Source: an uncultured Roseibium sp. (GTDB lineage Bacteria > Pseudomonadota > Alphaproteobacteria > Rhizobiales > Stappiaceae). Taken from it: a DNA stretch of 64,000 nucleotides. The stretch is taken from assembly GCF_947496995.1 (NCBI RefSeq), contig NZ_CANMFD010000001.1, positions 802,692 to 866,691 of the forward strand, given 5' to 3'. Shown here in pieces: positions 1 through 9,213 of the stretch. How positions within the stretch are numbered: the first letter of the stretch is position 1; each line of letters starts with the position of its first letter. The position numbers and the translations under genes are program-made. Under the pieces are notes generated by a model that worked only from the letters and a program-made list of their open reading frames with translations, had not been told where the DNA came from and did no database searches.

Positions 1-85
1 AAATAGGGAAAATCGCCATGTGAAATCCGGTATTGTAGGGGAATGTAATGCCCAGGTCTCCCATGGTGCTGTTTTGGAGGTTTCC

Positions 86-3000
86 ATGATTTCTGCCGCT
101 GCCCCCACCTCTGCTTCTGTGACGCCGATCGACAATGCGGAACTGATGCCGTTCCGCGCCGCCTATGCGCCCGATGACAGGGTGCTGATCGAGGCGTTGC
201 TGAAGGAGGCGGCGGGCGATCCGGTGGTGGAAAAACTGATCGACCAGCGCGCACGCGGCTATATTCAGGACATGCGCGCGGTTCAGGTTGGTCTCGGCGG
301 TGTGGAAGACTTCATGCGCGAGTTCGGTCTGACGACGCGCGAAGGTCTGGCGATGATGGTTCTGGCCGAAGCTCTGCTGCGCGTGCCGGACGCCGTGACT
401 GCAGACAAGCTGATCGAGGACAAGCTGGCGGCCGCCCGGTTCGACGATCCGTCCTCCGGCCACAAGTCCGATACCTGGCTGGTGTCGGCCTCCTCATGGG
501 CGCTGGGGATCACTTCCCGGCTTCTGCACCCGGGCGACACACCGCAGAGCGTTCTTTCCAGCCTGGTCAAGCGCATGGGAATGCCGACGGTGCGCCTGGC
601 GACCCGCAAGGCGATGCACCTGCTCGGACACCAGTTCGTGCTTGGCGAAACCATTCAGAAGGCGCTGGATCGTGCCAAGACCCAGGAAGCCAAGGGGTAT
701 CGGTACTCCTACGACATGCTCGGGGAGGGCGCGCGCACGGCCGCAGACGCCGAGCGTTATTTCCAGTCCTATGCAAAAGCCATCGAGGCGATCGGCAAGG
801 CCGCGGGCGACAAGCAGCTGCCGGACCGGCCGGGCATTTCGGTTAAACTCTCGGCCCTTCACCCACGCTACCAGGCGGTTCAAGGGGAACGGGTGCGCGA
901 CGAATTGCTGCCGAAGCTGCGCGAGCTGGTGCAGATGGCTCGGGACCGCGATCTCAACTTCACCATCGATGCCGAAGAAGCCGACCGTCTCGAAATCTCT
1001 CTCGACGTGATCGCAGCCCTGCTTGACGATCCGGTCACGAAAGACTGGGAGGGCTTCGGTCTGGCGGTGCAGGCCTACCAGAAACGCAGCCCGGAGGTCA
1101 TCGACTGGCTGGTGGATGCCGCCCGCAAGACAGGCCGCAGAATGATGGTGCGCCTGGTAAAAGGCGCCTACTGGGATACGGAAATCAAGCACGCCCAGGA
1201 AAACGGCGCCGACGGATACCCGGTCTTCTCCCGCAAGGCGGCGACCGATCTTGCCTATCTTTGCTGTGCGAAGCGCATGCTGGCGGCCCGGGACGTGCTT
1301 TATCCGCAGTTCGCGACGCATAATGCCCTGACCGTCGCCCAGATCATCGAGCTATCGGGAAATGTCGCGGAAGGCTACGAATTTCAGCGCCTGCATGGCA
1401 TGGGCGAAAGCCTCTACAAGTCGGTCTGCGAGCGTGACGGGTTCCCGTGCCGCATCTATGCTCCGGTCGGTGGGCACAAGGACCTGCTTGCCTATCTCGT
1501 CCGCCGCTTGCTGGAAAACGGTGCCAACTCCTCTTTCGTCACCATCGTGGGCGACGCCTCGGTTCCTGTCCGGGATCTGCTGAAACGTCCTGCGAGAATT
1601 CTCGAAAACGGCGATCATGCGATCAACCGGTCGATACCGCTGCCCGCAGACCTTTACGGAGAGAGCCGCCGCAATTCGAAGGGCCTTGAGTTCGGCTGTT
1701 CGGCGGAACGCAATGCGCTGGTGACGGGCATGGCCGCGTTCACCGCGCCGTTTACCGAAGCCGGTCCGCTCGGTACGGGCCTGTCCGCATCGGGCGACGC
1801 CCATCCGGTCTTTGCGCCGATGGACGGCAGTACGAAGGTCAGCACGGTTCGCTTCGCGGATGTGGAGACCGCGCGAAAGGCCGTCGACGTCGCGCTGAAA
1901 GGGTTCGAGACCTGGTCGCGCCGGCCGGTCAACGAGCGTGCCGCCGCGCTGGACAGGCTCGGCGACCTTCTGGAGGAAAACCGCGACCGGCTGATGGCAA
2001 TTCTGGCGATGGAGGGCGGCAAATGCCTGACCGATGGCATTGCGGAGATCCGTGAAGCGGTCGATTTCTGCCGCTATTACGCCGGCGAAGCCCGCAAGCT
2101 TTTCGGGGAAGGGGAGTTGATGCCCGGGCCGACCGGCGAGGAAAACCGCTACCGCCATCGCGGGCGCGGTGTGTTCGTCTGCATTTCGCCGTGGAATTTC
2201 CCGCTGGCGATCTTTCTGGGCCAGGTCAGCGCTGCGCTTGTCGCCGGCAATGCCGTGGTGGCCAAGCCCGCCGAGCAGACGCCGCTGATTGCCTTCGAGA
2301 CCGCAAAACTGATGCATATGGCCGGCATTCCCGAAGATGCCTTCCTGCTGGTGCCCGGCGAAGGCGACATTGGCGCCGCGCTGACCTCTCATCCCGCCGT
2401 GGCCGGCGTCGCCTTTACCGGATCGACGGAAACCGCCTGGGCGATCAACCGGACGCTTGCCGCCAAGAATGGCCCGATCGTACCGTTGATCGCCGAAACC
2501 GGCGGCATCAACGCCATGCTGGTCGATGCGACCGCTTTGCCGGAACAGGTCTGCGACGATGTCATGATGTCGGCTTTCCGCTCCGCCGGGCAGCGCTGCT
2601 CGGCCCTGCGGCTTCTCTATGTTCAGGAAGACGTTGCCGACCCTCTGCTGCGGATGCTGGAAGGCGCCGCGAAAGAGCTGAAACTGGATGACCCGCGCCT
2701 GCCGTCCACCGATATCGGTCCGGTCATCGATGAGGAGGCCCGCGATGCTATTGTTGCCCATATCGATGACATGCGGGAAAGCCAGACCCTGCGCTATGCC
2801 GGCGAGACGCCTTCGGGACCACTCGCCAATGGCTCATGGGTAGCTCCGCATATCATCGAGCTGGATACTTCCGGCGCCCTGACACGCGAGGTCTTCGGGC
2901 CCGTCCTGCATGTTGTGCGCTACCAGGCGAAGGACATCGACAAGGTCCTCGATCAGATCGCCGCCACCGGTTACGGCCTGACGCTCGGTGTCCACAGCCG

Positions 3001-3241
3001 CATCGACGCGACGGTCAAGAAGGTCGTCGACCGGCTGTCCGTCGGCAATGTCTATGTCAACCGCAACACCATCGGCGCAGTCGTTGGCACCCAGCCCTTC
3101 GGCGGCTCCGGCCTCTCCGGCACCGGCCCGAAGGCAGGCGGCCCGGCCTACCTCACACGATTTGCCCTCGAACAGGTCGTCTCGATCAACACGGCCGCCG
3201 CCGGCGGCAACGCCAGCCTGGTGGCTGCGTCCGACGATTGA
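86..3241 (+). CDS. putA: Bifunctional proline dehydrogenase / L-glutamate gamma-semialdehyde dehydrogenase
   Basis: Oxidises proline to glutamate in two steps: FAD-dependent proline dehydrogenase, then NAD-dependent semialdehyde dehydrogenase. The PRODH half carries RLVKGAYWDTEIK near residue 355 and the later GGHKDLLAYLVRR segment. The ALDH half has SPWNFP near residue 700, the glutamate of AETGG near 803 and the catalytic cysteine of GQRCSA near 837. I start at the ATG at 86, preceded by TGGAGG at good spacing; an upstream in-frame ATG at 20 has no such signal. At 1051 residues it is the shorter bifunctional type without the N-terminal ribbon-helix-helix DNA-binding domain of trifunctional PutA, so it probably does not repress its own gene. 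It stands alone; only 85 bases upstream are visible, so its regulator cannot be judged. Confidence 0.97.
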   Translation: MISAAAPTSASVTPIDNAELMPFRAAYAPDDRVLIEALLKEAAGDPVVEKLIDQRARGYIQDMRAVQVGLGGVEDFMREFGLTTREGLAMMVLAEALLRVPDAVTADKLIEDKLAAARFDDPSSGHKSDTWLVSASSWALGITSRLLHPGDTPQSVLSSLVKRMGMPTVRLATRKAMHLLGHQFVLGETIQKALDRAKTQEAKGYRYSYDMLGEGARTAADAERYFQSYAKAIEAIGKAAGDKQLPDRPGISVKLSALHPRYQAVQGERVRDELLPKLRELVQMARDRDLNFTIDAEEADRLEISLDVIAALLDDPVTKDWEGFGLAVQAYQKRSPEVIDWLVDAARKTGRRMMVRLVKGAYWDTEIKHAQENGADGYPVFSRKAATDLAYLCCAKRMLAARDVLYPQFATHNALTVAQIIELSGNVAEGYEFQRLHGMGESLYKSVCERDGFPCRIYAPVGGHKDLLAYLVRRLLENGANSSFVTIVGDASVPVRDLLKRPARILENGDHAINRSIPLPADLYGESRRNSKGLEFGCSAERNALVTGMAAFTAPFTEAGPLGTGLSASGDAHPVFAPMDGSTKVSTVRFADVETARKAVDVALKGFETWSRRPVNERAAALDRLGDLLEENRDRLMAILAMEGGKCLTDGIAEIREAVDFCRYYAGEARKLFGEGELMPGPTGEENRYRHRGRGVFVCISPWNFPLAIFLGQVSAALVAGNAVVAKPAEQTPLIAFETAKLMHMAGIPEDAFLLVPGEGDIGAALTSHPAVAGVAFTGSTETAWAINRTLAAKNGPIVPLIAETGGINAMLVDATALPEQVCDDVMMSAFRSAGQRCSALRLLYVQEDVADPLLRMLEGAAKELKLDDPRLPSTDIGPVIDEEARDAIVAHIDDMRESQTLRYAGETPSGPLANGSWVAPHIIELDTSGALTREVFGPVLHVVRYQAKDIDKVLDQIAATGYGLTLGVHSRIDATVKKVVDRLSVGNVYVNRNTIGAVVGTQPFGGSGLSGTGPKAGGPAYLTRFALEQVVSINTAAAGGNASLVAASDD

Positions 3242-3309
3242 GGTGAAACAACGCGGAAGGCGCGGTTCTCGTCCTGTTTCTCTTGTTACTTAAGAGAAGA
3301 GTGTAAATT

Positions 3310-3890
3310 GCGAAGCCGTGATCGGGAAGATCCGCCCGGACCCCCACCCCTAACCCCTCCCCACAAGGGGGAGGGGACTTGCAGCGGCTTGCGACGCGGA
3401 TGACCTCACCGTTTCACAGGGTGAAAGGCGGATAGTGGGCCGCTCCGTTATAGATACCGGCGATCTCTCAAAATGCCGGAAACATGCCAGGTCACCCGAG
3501 TACCAGTTTCGAAACTCCGGAAAAGCCAGAAACTCGGCCTGATCCCCTTCCCCCTTGTGGGGAAGGGTTAGGGATGGGGGTGAACGGCGAAGCCGTAATC
3601 CGGAAGATCTGTCTGGCCCCCCCCCACCCCTGACCCCTCCCCACAAGGAAGAGGGGGACTTGCAGCGGCTTGCAACATGGATGAGGGAGGCCTTTCACAG
3701 GATGTAAGACGGATAGTGGGCTTCTCCGTTCCGGCTATCTATCCGGCGCCGGTGATTCCGCGGATCTTTGGAAAATTGCGTCACCCTCCGGATGCCGGTT
3801 TGAAGAATGCGGAAAAGCCAGAAACTCAGCCTGAGCCCCTTCCCCCTTGTGGGAAAGGGTTAGGGATGGGGGTAAACGGCGCAGCCGTAT
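3310..3890. repeat. Two tandem copies of an intergenic repeat (about 280 bp) with inverted arms
   Basis: This gap between putA and hrpB holds no convincing gene. Two similar units lie head to tail. In unit 1 a left arm at 3341-3376 (CCCCCACCCCTAACCCC...) is matched in reverse complement by a right arm at 3544-3580; in unit 2 the arms are at 3621-3657 and 3836-3872. The segment GCGAAGCCGT occurs at 3310 and again near 3587, with a relative (GCGCAGCCGT) near 3880, so the periodicity extends beyond the arms. The inner parts share GACTTGCAGCGGCTTGC and AAAAGCCAGAAACTC. It resembles a family of dispersed, foldable intergenic repeats; whether it is mobile cannot be told from one locus. Confidence 0.8.
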
Positions 3891-3910
3891 CAGAAGCCAG
3901 GCCTCCAACC

Positions 3911-6382
3911 TTAACTGCCCCGCGGTTTCACTCGCCGTGTCGCCTCGGCAATGGTCGGGTCGTCCGGCCAGGGGTGTCTCGGATAGCGTCCCTTCATGTC
4001 CGCCTTCACGTCCGACCAGGACCCCGCCCAGAAACCGGGCAGATCCCGGGTGATCTGGATCGGGCGCTGGGCGGGGGAGAGCAGTTCCAGGATAAGCGGC
4101 AGCCTGCCGCCGCAGACGCTGGGGTGTTCCTTGAGGCCGAAGAGTTCCTGCACGCGGATCGACAGCGTCGGACCGGCCGCCGCACCATAATCTATCGGCA
4201 CCCGGCTTCCCGTGGGTGCGGTGAAATGCGACGGGGCGAGTGCGTCGAGCTGTGCGGTGGCGTCATAGGGCAGCAGGGCCGACAAGGCTGTCCCGAGCAG
4301 GCCGGCGTCGATCGCGGAGACGCTGCTGCAGCCTGCCAGAAAGGGCTCAAGCCAGGTTTCCAGGCTTTCAGTCAGCGCCCCGTCCGAAAGATCCGGCAGA
4401 TCGGCCGCGCCGTTGTCGCGGGTGTAGGCAACGCGCCTGCGCAGTCGCTCCTGGTCCTTGTTCCACGGAAGTCTCGCGACGCCACGGCGACGAATTTCCG
4501 CGGTGAGCGCTCTTGCAATGGCCTCGGGGTCGGCAGCCTTGACCGGCACGGACTGAAGCTCGACGGCCTTGTAGCGCCGCACGCGCCGCGCCTTGAGGGC
4601 TCCGTCGCCGGTGAACTGAACCTCTTCCTCTTCGACGATATCCGGGGCGAAAAGCTCTTCGATCTCGGTCCTGGTGATCGGGGCGCAAAGCTGGATGCGG
4701 CCGCTGGCCGCCTTGCCCTGGATGTCGGCCACGGTCAGGAAGGGCTCAGCCGCAAGTCCGTGCGAAGGCTCAAGCTCGGCCCCTCGGCCGTTGGCGAGGC
4801 GGAAACGGCCGGTCTGGCCGCGGGCTTGCGCGATACGATCCGGATAGGCGAGCGCCAGCAGCATGCCGGCGCTTTCGACATCGACTTCGCGGCCGGAACC
4901 ATGGGCCTGTTTCAACCAGCGTTCGGCAAGACTGCGGCCATCCCTTGCCCGTTGGCTCTTGTCGTGACGAAGCGCCTGCAGGCGGACGCGGATGTCCGGA
5001 TCGCGCCCGCCGAGGCCGGGTTCCGAGAGAAGCAGGGCGATCAGCGCGGCTGTGTGACCGAGGTTCTGTTTCGCGCCTTCCAGCACCATATGCGCGAGCC
5101 TCGGGTGCAGGGGAAGATCCGCGAGCGCCTTGCCTTGCCCGGTCAGTCGTCCCGCGGCGTCGAGCGCATGCAGGTCCTGCAGCAGCGTCTTGGCTTCCGC
5201 CCAGGCGGCGCGTGGCGGGGGATCGGCGAAGGAAAGACTGTCCGGATCGCCGGTGCCCCAGGCGGCCAGATCCAGAACGAGGCCGGTGAGATCGGCTTCC
5301 AGGATTTCCGGCGTTTCCGATTGCGGCAGGGCAACGGTCTGGGCTTCGTCCCACAGCCTGTAGCAGACACCGGCTTCCGTCCGGCCGGCGCGGCCGCGCC
5401 GCTGGGCGGCGGAAGCGCGCGACACGCGCACGGTTTCCAGCCGGGTCAGGCCGGTTTGCGGCTCGTATCTCGGCACGCGCGCCAACCCGCTGTCGATGAC
5501 CACGCGGACGCCCTCGATGGTCAGCGAGGTCTGCGCGATGGCGCTGGCAAGAACGATCTTGCGCGTGCCCGGCTGCGCGGGGCGGATCGCCTCGTCCTGC
5601 GCCCTGGCATCGAGACCGCCGTAAAGGGGGGCGATGACGCAGTCGCCGGGAACCTTCCCGGCGAGCAGTTCTGCAGTGCGCCGGATCTCGCCCTGGCCGG
5701 GCAGGAAAACCAGAAGCGAGCCGCTGTCAGCGTCGATGGACTGATGGATGGCGCGGGCAACCTGCGGCTCGATGCGCGTGTTCGGCGTGCGGCCGAGATA
5801 GCGGGTCTCGACGGGAAAGCTTCGCCCCTTGCTTTCTATCACCGGGGCATCGCCCAGGAGGGTCGATATTCCCGCCGCGTCCAGTGTTGCCGACATCGGC
5901 AGAAGGCGGAGATCTTCGCGCAGGGCCGACTGTACGTCGAGGGCAAGCGCCAGACCCAGATCGCCGTCGAGTGAGCGCTCGTGGAATTCGTCGAACAGGA
6001 CGGCGGCAACACCGGTCAGCTCCGGGTCGTTCAGGATGAGACGGGTGAAGACACCTTCGGTGATCACCTCGATCCGGGTGCGGGCGCTGACTTTGTTTTC
6101 CATGCGCACCCGGTAGCCAACGGTTTCGCCGACACGCTCACCCAGTTCTCCTGCCATGCGCCGGGCAGCGGCCCGGGCGGCGAGGCGCCTTGGTTCCAGC
6201 ACGAGGATCTTGCCGTCCTGCCGCCAGGGCGCACCCAGAAGCGCGAGCGGAACACGCGTGGTCTTGCCGGCGCCGGGTTCGGCCACCAGAACCGCGTTGG
6301 CGCTTCTGTCCAGCGTGTCGAGAAGGGCCTCAAGGACGCCGTCAATCGGCAGGGGGGCGGCGAAGGCGGGAACGCTCACCAT
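3911..6382 (-). CDS. hrpB: ATP-dependent RNA helicase HrpB (DEAH-box type)
   Basis: Superfamily 2 helicase of the HrpB family, an NTP-dependent nucleic-acid helicase of poorly defined cellular role. Visible motifs are Walker A EPGAGKTT with the lysine at residue 40, motif II DEFHERS near residue 130 (DEFH in place of DEAH, common in HrpB), motif III SATLD, and motif VI QRRGRAGR; the remainder is the helicase-associated and HrpB C-terminal region. The ATG at 6382 lies five bases after the glk stop codon, giving 823 residues, normal for HrpB. An in-frame start at 6439 would overlap glk and is less likely. It is the last gene of an mgsA-glk-hrpB operon and is probably translated by reinitiation, because no clear Shine-Dalgarno is seen. 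Confidence 0.93.
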   Translation of the reverse strand: MVSVPAFAAPLPIDGVLEALLDTLDRSANAVLVAEPGAGKTTRVPLALLGAPWRQDGKILVLEPRRLAARAAARRMAGELGERVGETVGYRVRMENKVSARTRIEVITEGVFTRLILNDPELTGVAAVLFDEFHERSLDGDLGLALALDVQSALREDLRLLPMSATLDAAGISTLLGDAPVIESKGRSFPVETRYLGRTPNTRIEPQVARAIHQSIDADSGSLLVFLPGQGEIRRTAELLAGKVPGDCVIAPLYGGLDARAQDEAIRPAQPGTRKIVLASAIAQTSLTIEGVRVVIDSGLARVPRYEPQTGLTRLETVRVSRASAAQRRGRAGRTEAGVCYRLWDEAQTVALPQSETPEILEADLTGLVLDLAAWGTGDPDSLSFADPPPRAAWAEAKTLLQDLHALDAAGRLTGQGKALADLPLHPRLAHMVLEGAKQNLGHTAALIALLLSEPGLGGRDPDIRVRLQALRHDKSQRARDGRSLAERWLKQAHGSGREVDVESAGMLLALAYPDRIAQARGQTGRFRLANGRGAELEPSHGLAAEPFLTVADIQGKAASGRIQLCAPITRTEIEELFAPDIVEEEEVQFTGDGALKARRVRRYKAVELQSVPVKAADPEAIARALTAEIRRRGVARLPWNKDQERLRRRVAYTRDNGAADLPDLSDGALTESLETWLEPFLAGCSSVSAIDAGLLGTALSALLPYDATAQLDALAPSHFTAPTGSRVPIDYGAAAGPTLSIRVQELFGLKEHPSVCGGRLPLILELLSPAQRPIQITRDLPGFWAGSWSDVKADMKGRYPRHPWPDDPTIAEATRRVKPRGS

Positions 6383-6386
6383 TGCA

Positions 6387-7421
6387 TCAGGTCTGCGAAG
6401 CAGCACTCTTCCAATGCCGGCCCTGCATGTCGACGGCAAAGGCGTCCGGGGTCTTGGCGAAGGCCACCAGACCTTCCAGCGCCGGGTTCGGGTGACGAAC
6501 GATGAAGGTCGGGATCTTGGCCATCAGCGCCTCGTGCGGCGCTTTTGCCTCGAAGGCGGCGCGAAACCCGCCGTCGGTCAGGAAGCGGGTGATCCGGGGC
6601 GTGATGCCGCCGGTCAGATAGACCCCGCCCCGTGCGAGCACGGTGAGCGCCAGATCTCCGGCGACCCGGCCGAGGCAGCGCACGAACACTTCCAGGGTCT
6701 TGACCGCGACGGGGTCGTTGTCCTTCGCGGCGGCAGTGATACTGGACGGCGTTTCGAAAGCGCGCTCGTTGCGCATATGCAGGGCAACCGCCCGTGCCAG
6801 GCGCGGCAGACCCGTTCCGCTCAGGATCTGCTCGGCCCCGAGACGGCCGCCGACCCTTTCGATATGCGGCCAGATCTCGAAATCCTCCGGCGTCACCGGG
6901 CCGAGCTCGACATGCCCGCCTTCTCCGGGAACGGGAATCCAGGTGTCGGCAGCGTGGATCATCGCGGCTGCACCGAGTCCCGTGCCCGGGCCAAGCACGA
7001 ATTTCGCGGTGGCATCGCGGATTTCACCCGGTCCGATCTGCTCGACATCGCCGCCGCTGTAGGCCGGAAGCGCCAGCGCCTGGGCTTCGAAGTCATTCAG
7101 AACAACGACTTGCTGCAGGCCGAGGTCGGCTATCATCTTCAGGGGTTCGATCACCCACGCGGCGTTGGTCAGCGGGATGACATCGCCGGTCACCGGTCCG
7201 GCCACGGCAATGATCGCGGTTCTGGGTGTGAAATTCGTCCCCGGCAGGACCGCGTTGCGGATCGCCGATGAAATGTCCGGATGACCGGCGGTCGCCGTCT
7301 TTCCGCACATGCGGGTCGGGGCGTCCGGCCCGTCGACCAGTGCAAACCGGGCGTTGGTGCCACCGATGTCGGCCACAAGAACAGGATAGGCAAAGGAGTT
7401 TTTGGGTGCCTGAAGATTCAT
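6387..7421 (-). CDS. glk: Glucokinase
   Basis: Phosphorylates glucose to glucose-6-phosphate with ATP in the cytoplasm. The N-terminal phosphate-binding motif [11 protein letters not shown] starts at residue 18. [31 protein letters not shown] and a C-terminal [10 protein letters not shown] follow in the order typical of the bacterial Glk (hexokinase-fold) family, and 344 residues is close to the usual length. The start codon overlaps the mgsA stop by four bases, so the two are translationally coupled; hrpB follows five bases after the stop. Pairing with methylglyoxal synthase suggests linked control of sugar entry and triose-phosphate overflow. Confidence 0.95.
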   Translation of the reverse strand: MNLQAPKNSFAYPVLVADIGGTNARFALVDGPDAPTRMCGKTATAGHPDISSAIRNAVLPGTNFTPRTAIIAVAGPVTGDVIPLTNAAWVIEPLKMIADLGLQQVVVLNDFEAQALALPAYSGGDVEQIGPGEIRDATAKFVLGPGTGLGAAAMIHAADTWIPVPGEGGHVELGPVTPEDFEIWPHIERVGGRLGAEQILSGTGLPRLARAVALHMRNERAFETPSSITAAAKDNDPVAVKTLEVFVRCLGRVAGDLALTVLARGGVYLTGGITPRITRFLTDGGFRAAFEAKAPHEALMAKIPTFIVRHPNPALEGLVAFAKTPDAFAVDMQGRHWKSAASQT

Positions 7422-7849
7422 GATGCGAAGGCACTCACTTCCGGGGTCTGGGAGCTTGTCTTGAGGCCGGTCAGACGGGCTGAACGCAGCAGAATGTCCG
7501 CCGTTGACGGATTAAGCGCCATCGGCAGGTCGTAGACAAGCGCCAGCCGCATCAGGGCTTTCACATCGACATCATGCGGCATCGGTGAAAGCGGATCGAC
7601 GAAAAACAGCAGCCCCTGCAGCTTGCCTTCGGCGATCATGGCGCCGATCTGCTGGTCGCCGCCCAGAGGGCCGCTCTTCAGCCGGGTAATCTCCAGACCG
7701 GGGCAGGCTTCCTGTATGCGTCCACCGGTCGTCCCGGTCCCCACGAGGTTGAAATCCTCCAGCTTGTCGAGGTGCCGCCGGGCAAATTCAACCATGGCAT
7801 CCTTTTTGGCATCATGCGCGATGAGCGCGAGCGTAGGCTTGGAGGGCAT
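7418..7849 (-). CDS. mgsA: Methylglyoxal synthase
   Basis: Converts dihydroxyacetone phosphate to methylglyoxal and phosphate, the entry to the methylglyoxal bypass of glycolysis. The 143-residue protein shows the family signature: an N-terminal histidine and aspartate (H12, D13), the loop [13 protein letters not shown] with the catalytic aspartate at residue 65, and [14 protein letters not shown]. The ATG is preceded by GAGGATCG. It is the first gene of the mgsA-glk-hrpB operon. A palindrome at 7902-7911 lies about 52 bases upstream and may be an operator. Confidence 0.95.
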   Translation of the reverse strand: MPSKPTLALIAHDAKKDAMVEFARRHLDKLEDFNLVGTGTTGGRIQEACPGLEITRLKSGPLGGDQQIGAMIAEGKLQGLLFFVDPLSPMPHDVDVKALMRLALVYDLPMALNPSTADILLRSARLTGLKTSSQTPEVSAFAS

Positions 7850-7901
7850 CGACGATCCTCTATCTGCGAAAACAACGGCGGCCGGATGTATTTAGCCGCT
7901 C

Positions 7902-7911
7902 AAAGCGCTTT
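7902..7911. promoter_or_regulatory. Palindrome AAAGCGCTTT upstream of mgsA, possible LacI-type operator
   Basis: A perfect 10-base palindrome with a central CG, of the form bound by many LacI-family sugar regulators (wider consensus TGAAAGCGCTTTCA; here TCAAAGCGCTTTAG). It sits just upstream of the mgsA-glk-hrpB operon. A second palindrome, TATACGTATA, is at 7933-7942. Assignment as an operator is inference. Confidence 0.35.
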
Positions 7912-8004
7912 AGGCAAAGGAAGATGGGAACTTATACGTATATTGCAGAAGGAAAAGACCCGGACCATCGAAAGCGGCAGTGGAAGTGTCTCGAGCCGCA
8001 ATGC

Positions 8005-8035
8005 AAAAACGCCGCGCTCCGGCAAGGAACGCGGC
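8005..8035 (-). terminator. Rho-independent terminator after the DUF1194 gene
   Basis: Read on the minus strand, GCCGCG and CGCGGC arms (8030-8035 and 8011-8016) enclose a loop and are followed by GTTTTTG. It lies about 30 bases past the stop at 8063 and separates this gene from the mgsA operon. Confidence 0.75.
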
Positions 8036-8062
8036 GGGAAGCTTAAGGAGAAGAAGCAGCTC

Positions 8063-8914
8063 TCAGTCGAACAGGTTGCAGCGGATCGGTTCGCGGCCGG
8101 CAACCTTGTGCACCTGGGCTCCGTGTTGAGGCAGCGTCAGCCCGGCAATCTCCATCACCAGCTTCATGCGGATCGCGTCGGCAAAGCCCTCCTGAGAGCG
8201 CACCGGAATGGCGAAGGACCCCGGGCCACCGATCACGCAATCCTCGTAATAGTGGTCGAGATTGAGCATGGCCTGCCAGGTGTTCTTGTTGGACTTCATC
8301 ATCAGCGGCAGCCCGTTGATGGTTACGCCCGCAGCCACCATCCGGTCGCGCATTTCCGTCACCGAACCACCCTGGTTGTTCGGGCCGTCGCCGGAAATGT
8401 CGATGACCTGGCGAAGGCCCGTATACTGGTTGTTCTGAACCAGCTGAACGGATTTCTCGAGTGCGGAGGCGATAGATGTGCGCTGGACCTGCCGCAGGGG
8501 GGCTTCGGCGATCTTGGATGCAAAATGAGAGGCCGAGCCCGCATCCCGGATGACGGTCCAGTCGGCAACGATGAAATGCTCATCGACCCCGCCCCATTCC
8601 ATATAGGTCACCGCCACACGGCCGATCGGACCGACCTGAATGGCGTCGAGGAACTCCCGGGAGGTCAGGGCGGCGACGTAGCCGGCGCGTTGGACTTCCT
8701 GTTCTTCGGTATCCATGGACTGGGAAATGTCGACGGCCAGAACGAGTTCCACGTCCACTTCGCTGGCCGGATCATACACAAATTGCGATGAGGCAATCAG
8801 AGCCGAACGGTAATCCCGCGCGACTGAAGGTGCGGTGAGCATAAAGACCGCACAGAAAAGAAACAGTAATTTCGTAAACGCTGGTGCACACAGTTTTGGA
8901 ATGCCGAGACGCAT
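8063..8914 (-). CDS. Secreted DUF1194 / von Willebrand factor A-domain protein
   Basis: A 283-residue exported protein of the DUF1194 family. Residues 1-32 form a signal peptide (basic start, hydrophobic LLFLFCAVFMLTAPSVA, cleavage near VARD). A VWA-like fold follows with the metal-binding motif DISQS at residues 62-66 and ISGDGPNNQGG later. Members are usually annotated only as DUF1194; a metal-dependent adhesion or binding role is inferred from the fold. The start ATG at 8914 has a strong AAGGAG seven bases upstream. The gene is monocistronic, ending in a terminator at 8005-8035. The upstream region is shared with the divergently read regulator at 9490. Confidence 0.9.
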   Translation of the reverse strand: MRLGIPKLCAPAFTKLLFLFCAVFMLTAPSVARDYRSALIASSQFVYDPASEVDVELVLAVDISQSMDTEEQEVQRAGYVAALTSREFLDAIQVGPIGRVAVTYMEWGGVDEHFIVADWTVIRDAGSASHFASKIAEAPLRQVQRTSIASALEKSVQLVQNNQYTGLRQVIDISGDGPNNQGGSVTEMRDRMVAAGVTINGLPLMMKSNKNTWQAMLNLDHYYEDCVIGGPGSFAIPVRSQEGFADAIRMKLVMEIAGLTLPQHGAQVHKVAGREPIRCNLFD

Positions 8915-9159
8915 TGTTTTTCTCCTTACGTCAGCCTTGCGGCTGGGTGGTTACGTCTCCCCGGACTATTTTGTTTTTGTATTTCTTTGCTTTTCGTTCC
9001 TTGTGATTCTTACGTAGGCACGTCGAATGCCTATGTTGAGCCTGGTAATTTACTTAGCAAGCTACATGCCAAACGTAGCGGAATGGAATTTGGCTGGCAA
9101 AATCAAATGCGCACGGAGTGCATGTTATACACAGATAGGGATAAAATGCCGGATTACCA

Positions 9160-9172
9160 GGCAGAAATTGCC
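9160..9172. promoter_or_regulatory. Inverted repeat GGCAGAAATTGCC, candidate operator
   Basis: A near-perfect palindrome with GGCA and TGCC ends, 41 bases from a closely similar perfect palindrome at 9201. Two such sites about four helical turns apart upstream of a SorC/DeoR-type regulator fit autoregulation by an oligomeric repressor. No binding consensus could be checked. Confidence 0.35.
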
Positions 9173-9200
9173 GCCTTCCGCCGTTTCACGGCAAATGTCC

Positions 9201-9213
9201 GGCAAAATTTGCC
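9201..9213. promoter_or_regulatory. Perfect palindrome GGCAAAATTTGCC, candidate operator
   Basis: A perfect 13-base palindrome (GGCAAA-A-TTTGCC), preceded by CGGCAAATGTCC, which repeats one half-site. It partners the site at 9160-9172 in front of the nucleoside-operon regulator. Confidence 0.4.

Noticed and set aside
1352-2761. Long open frame on the minus strand inside putA (469 codons)
   Set aside because: It is antisense to a gene with clear PRODH and ALDH motifs; the translation shows no recognisable domain and has the composition expected of the complementary frame in GC-rich DNA.
3677-5974. 765-codon plus-strand frame covering the repeat region and hrpB
   Set aside because: It runs opposite to hrpB, whose helicase motifs are intact, and its translation has no recognisable domain.
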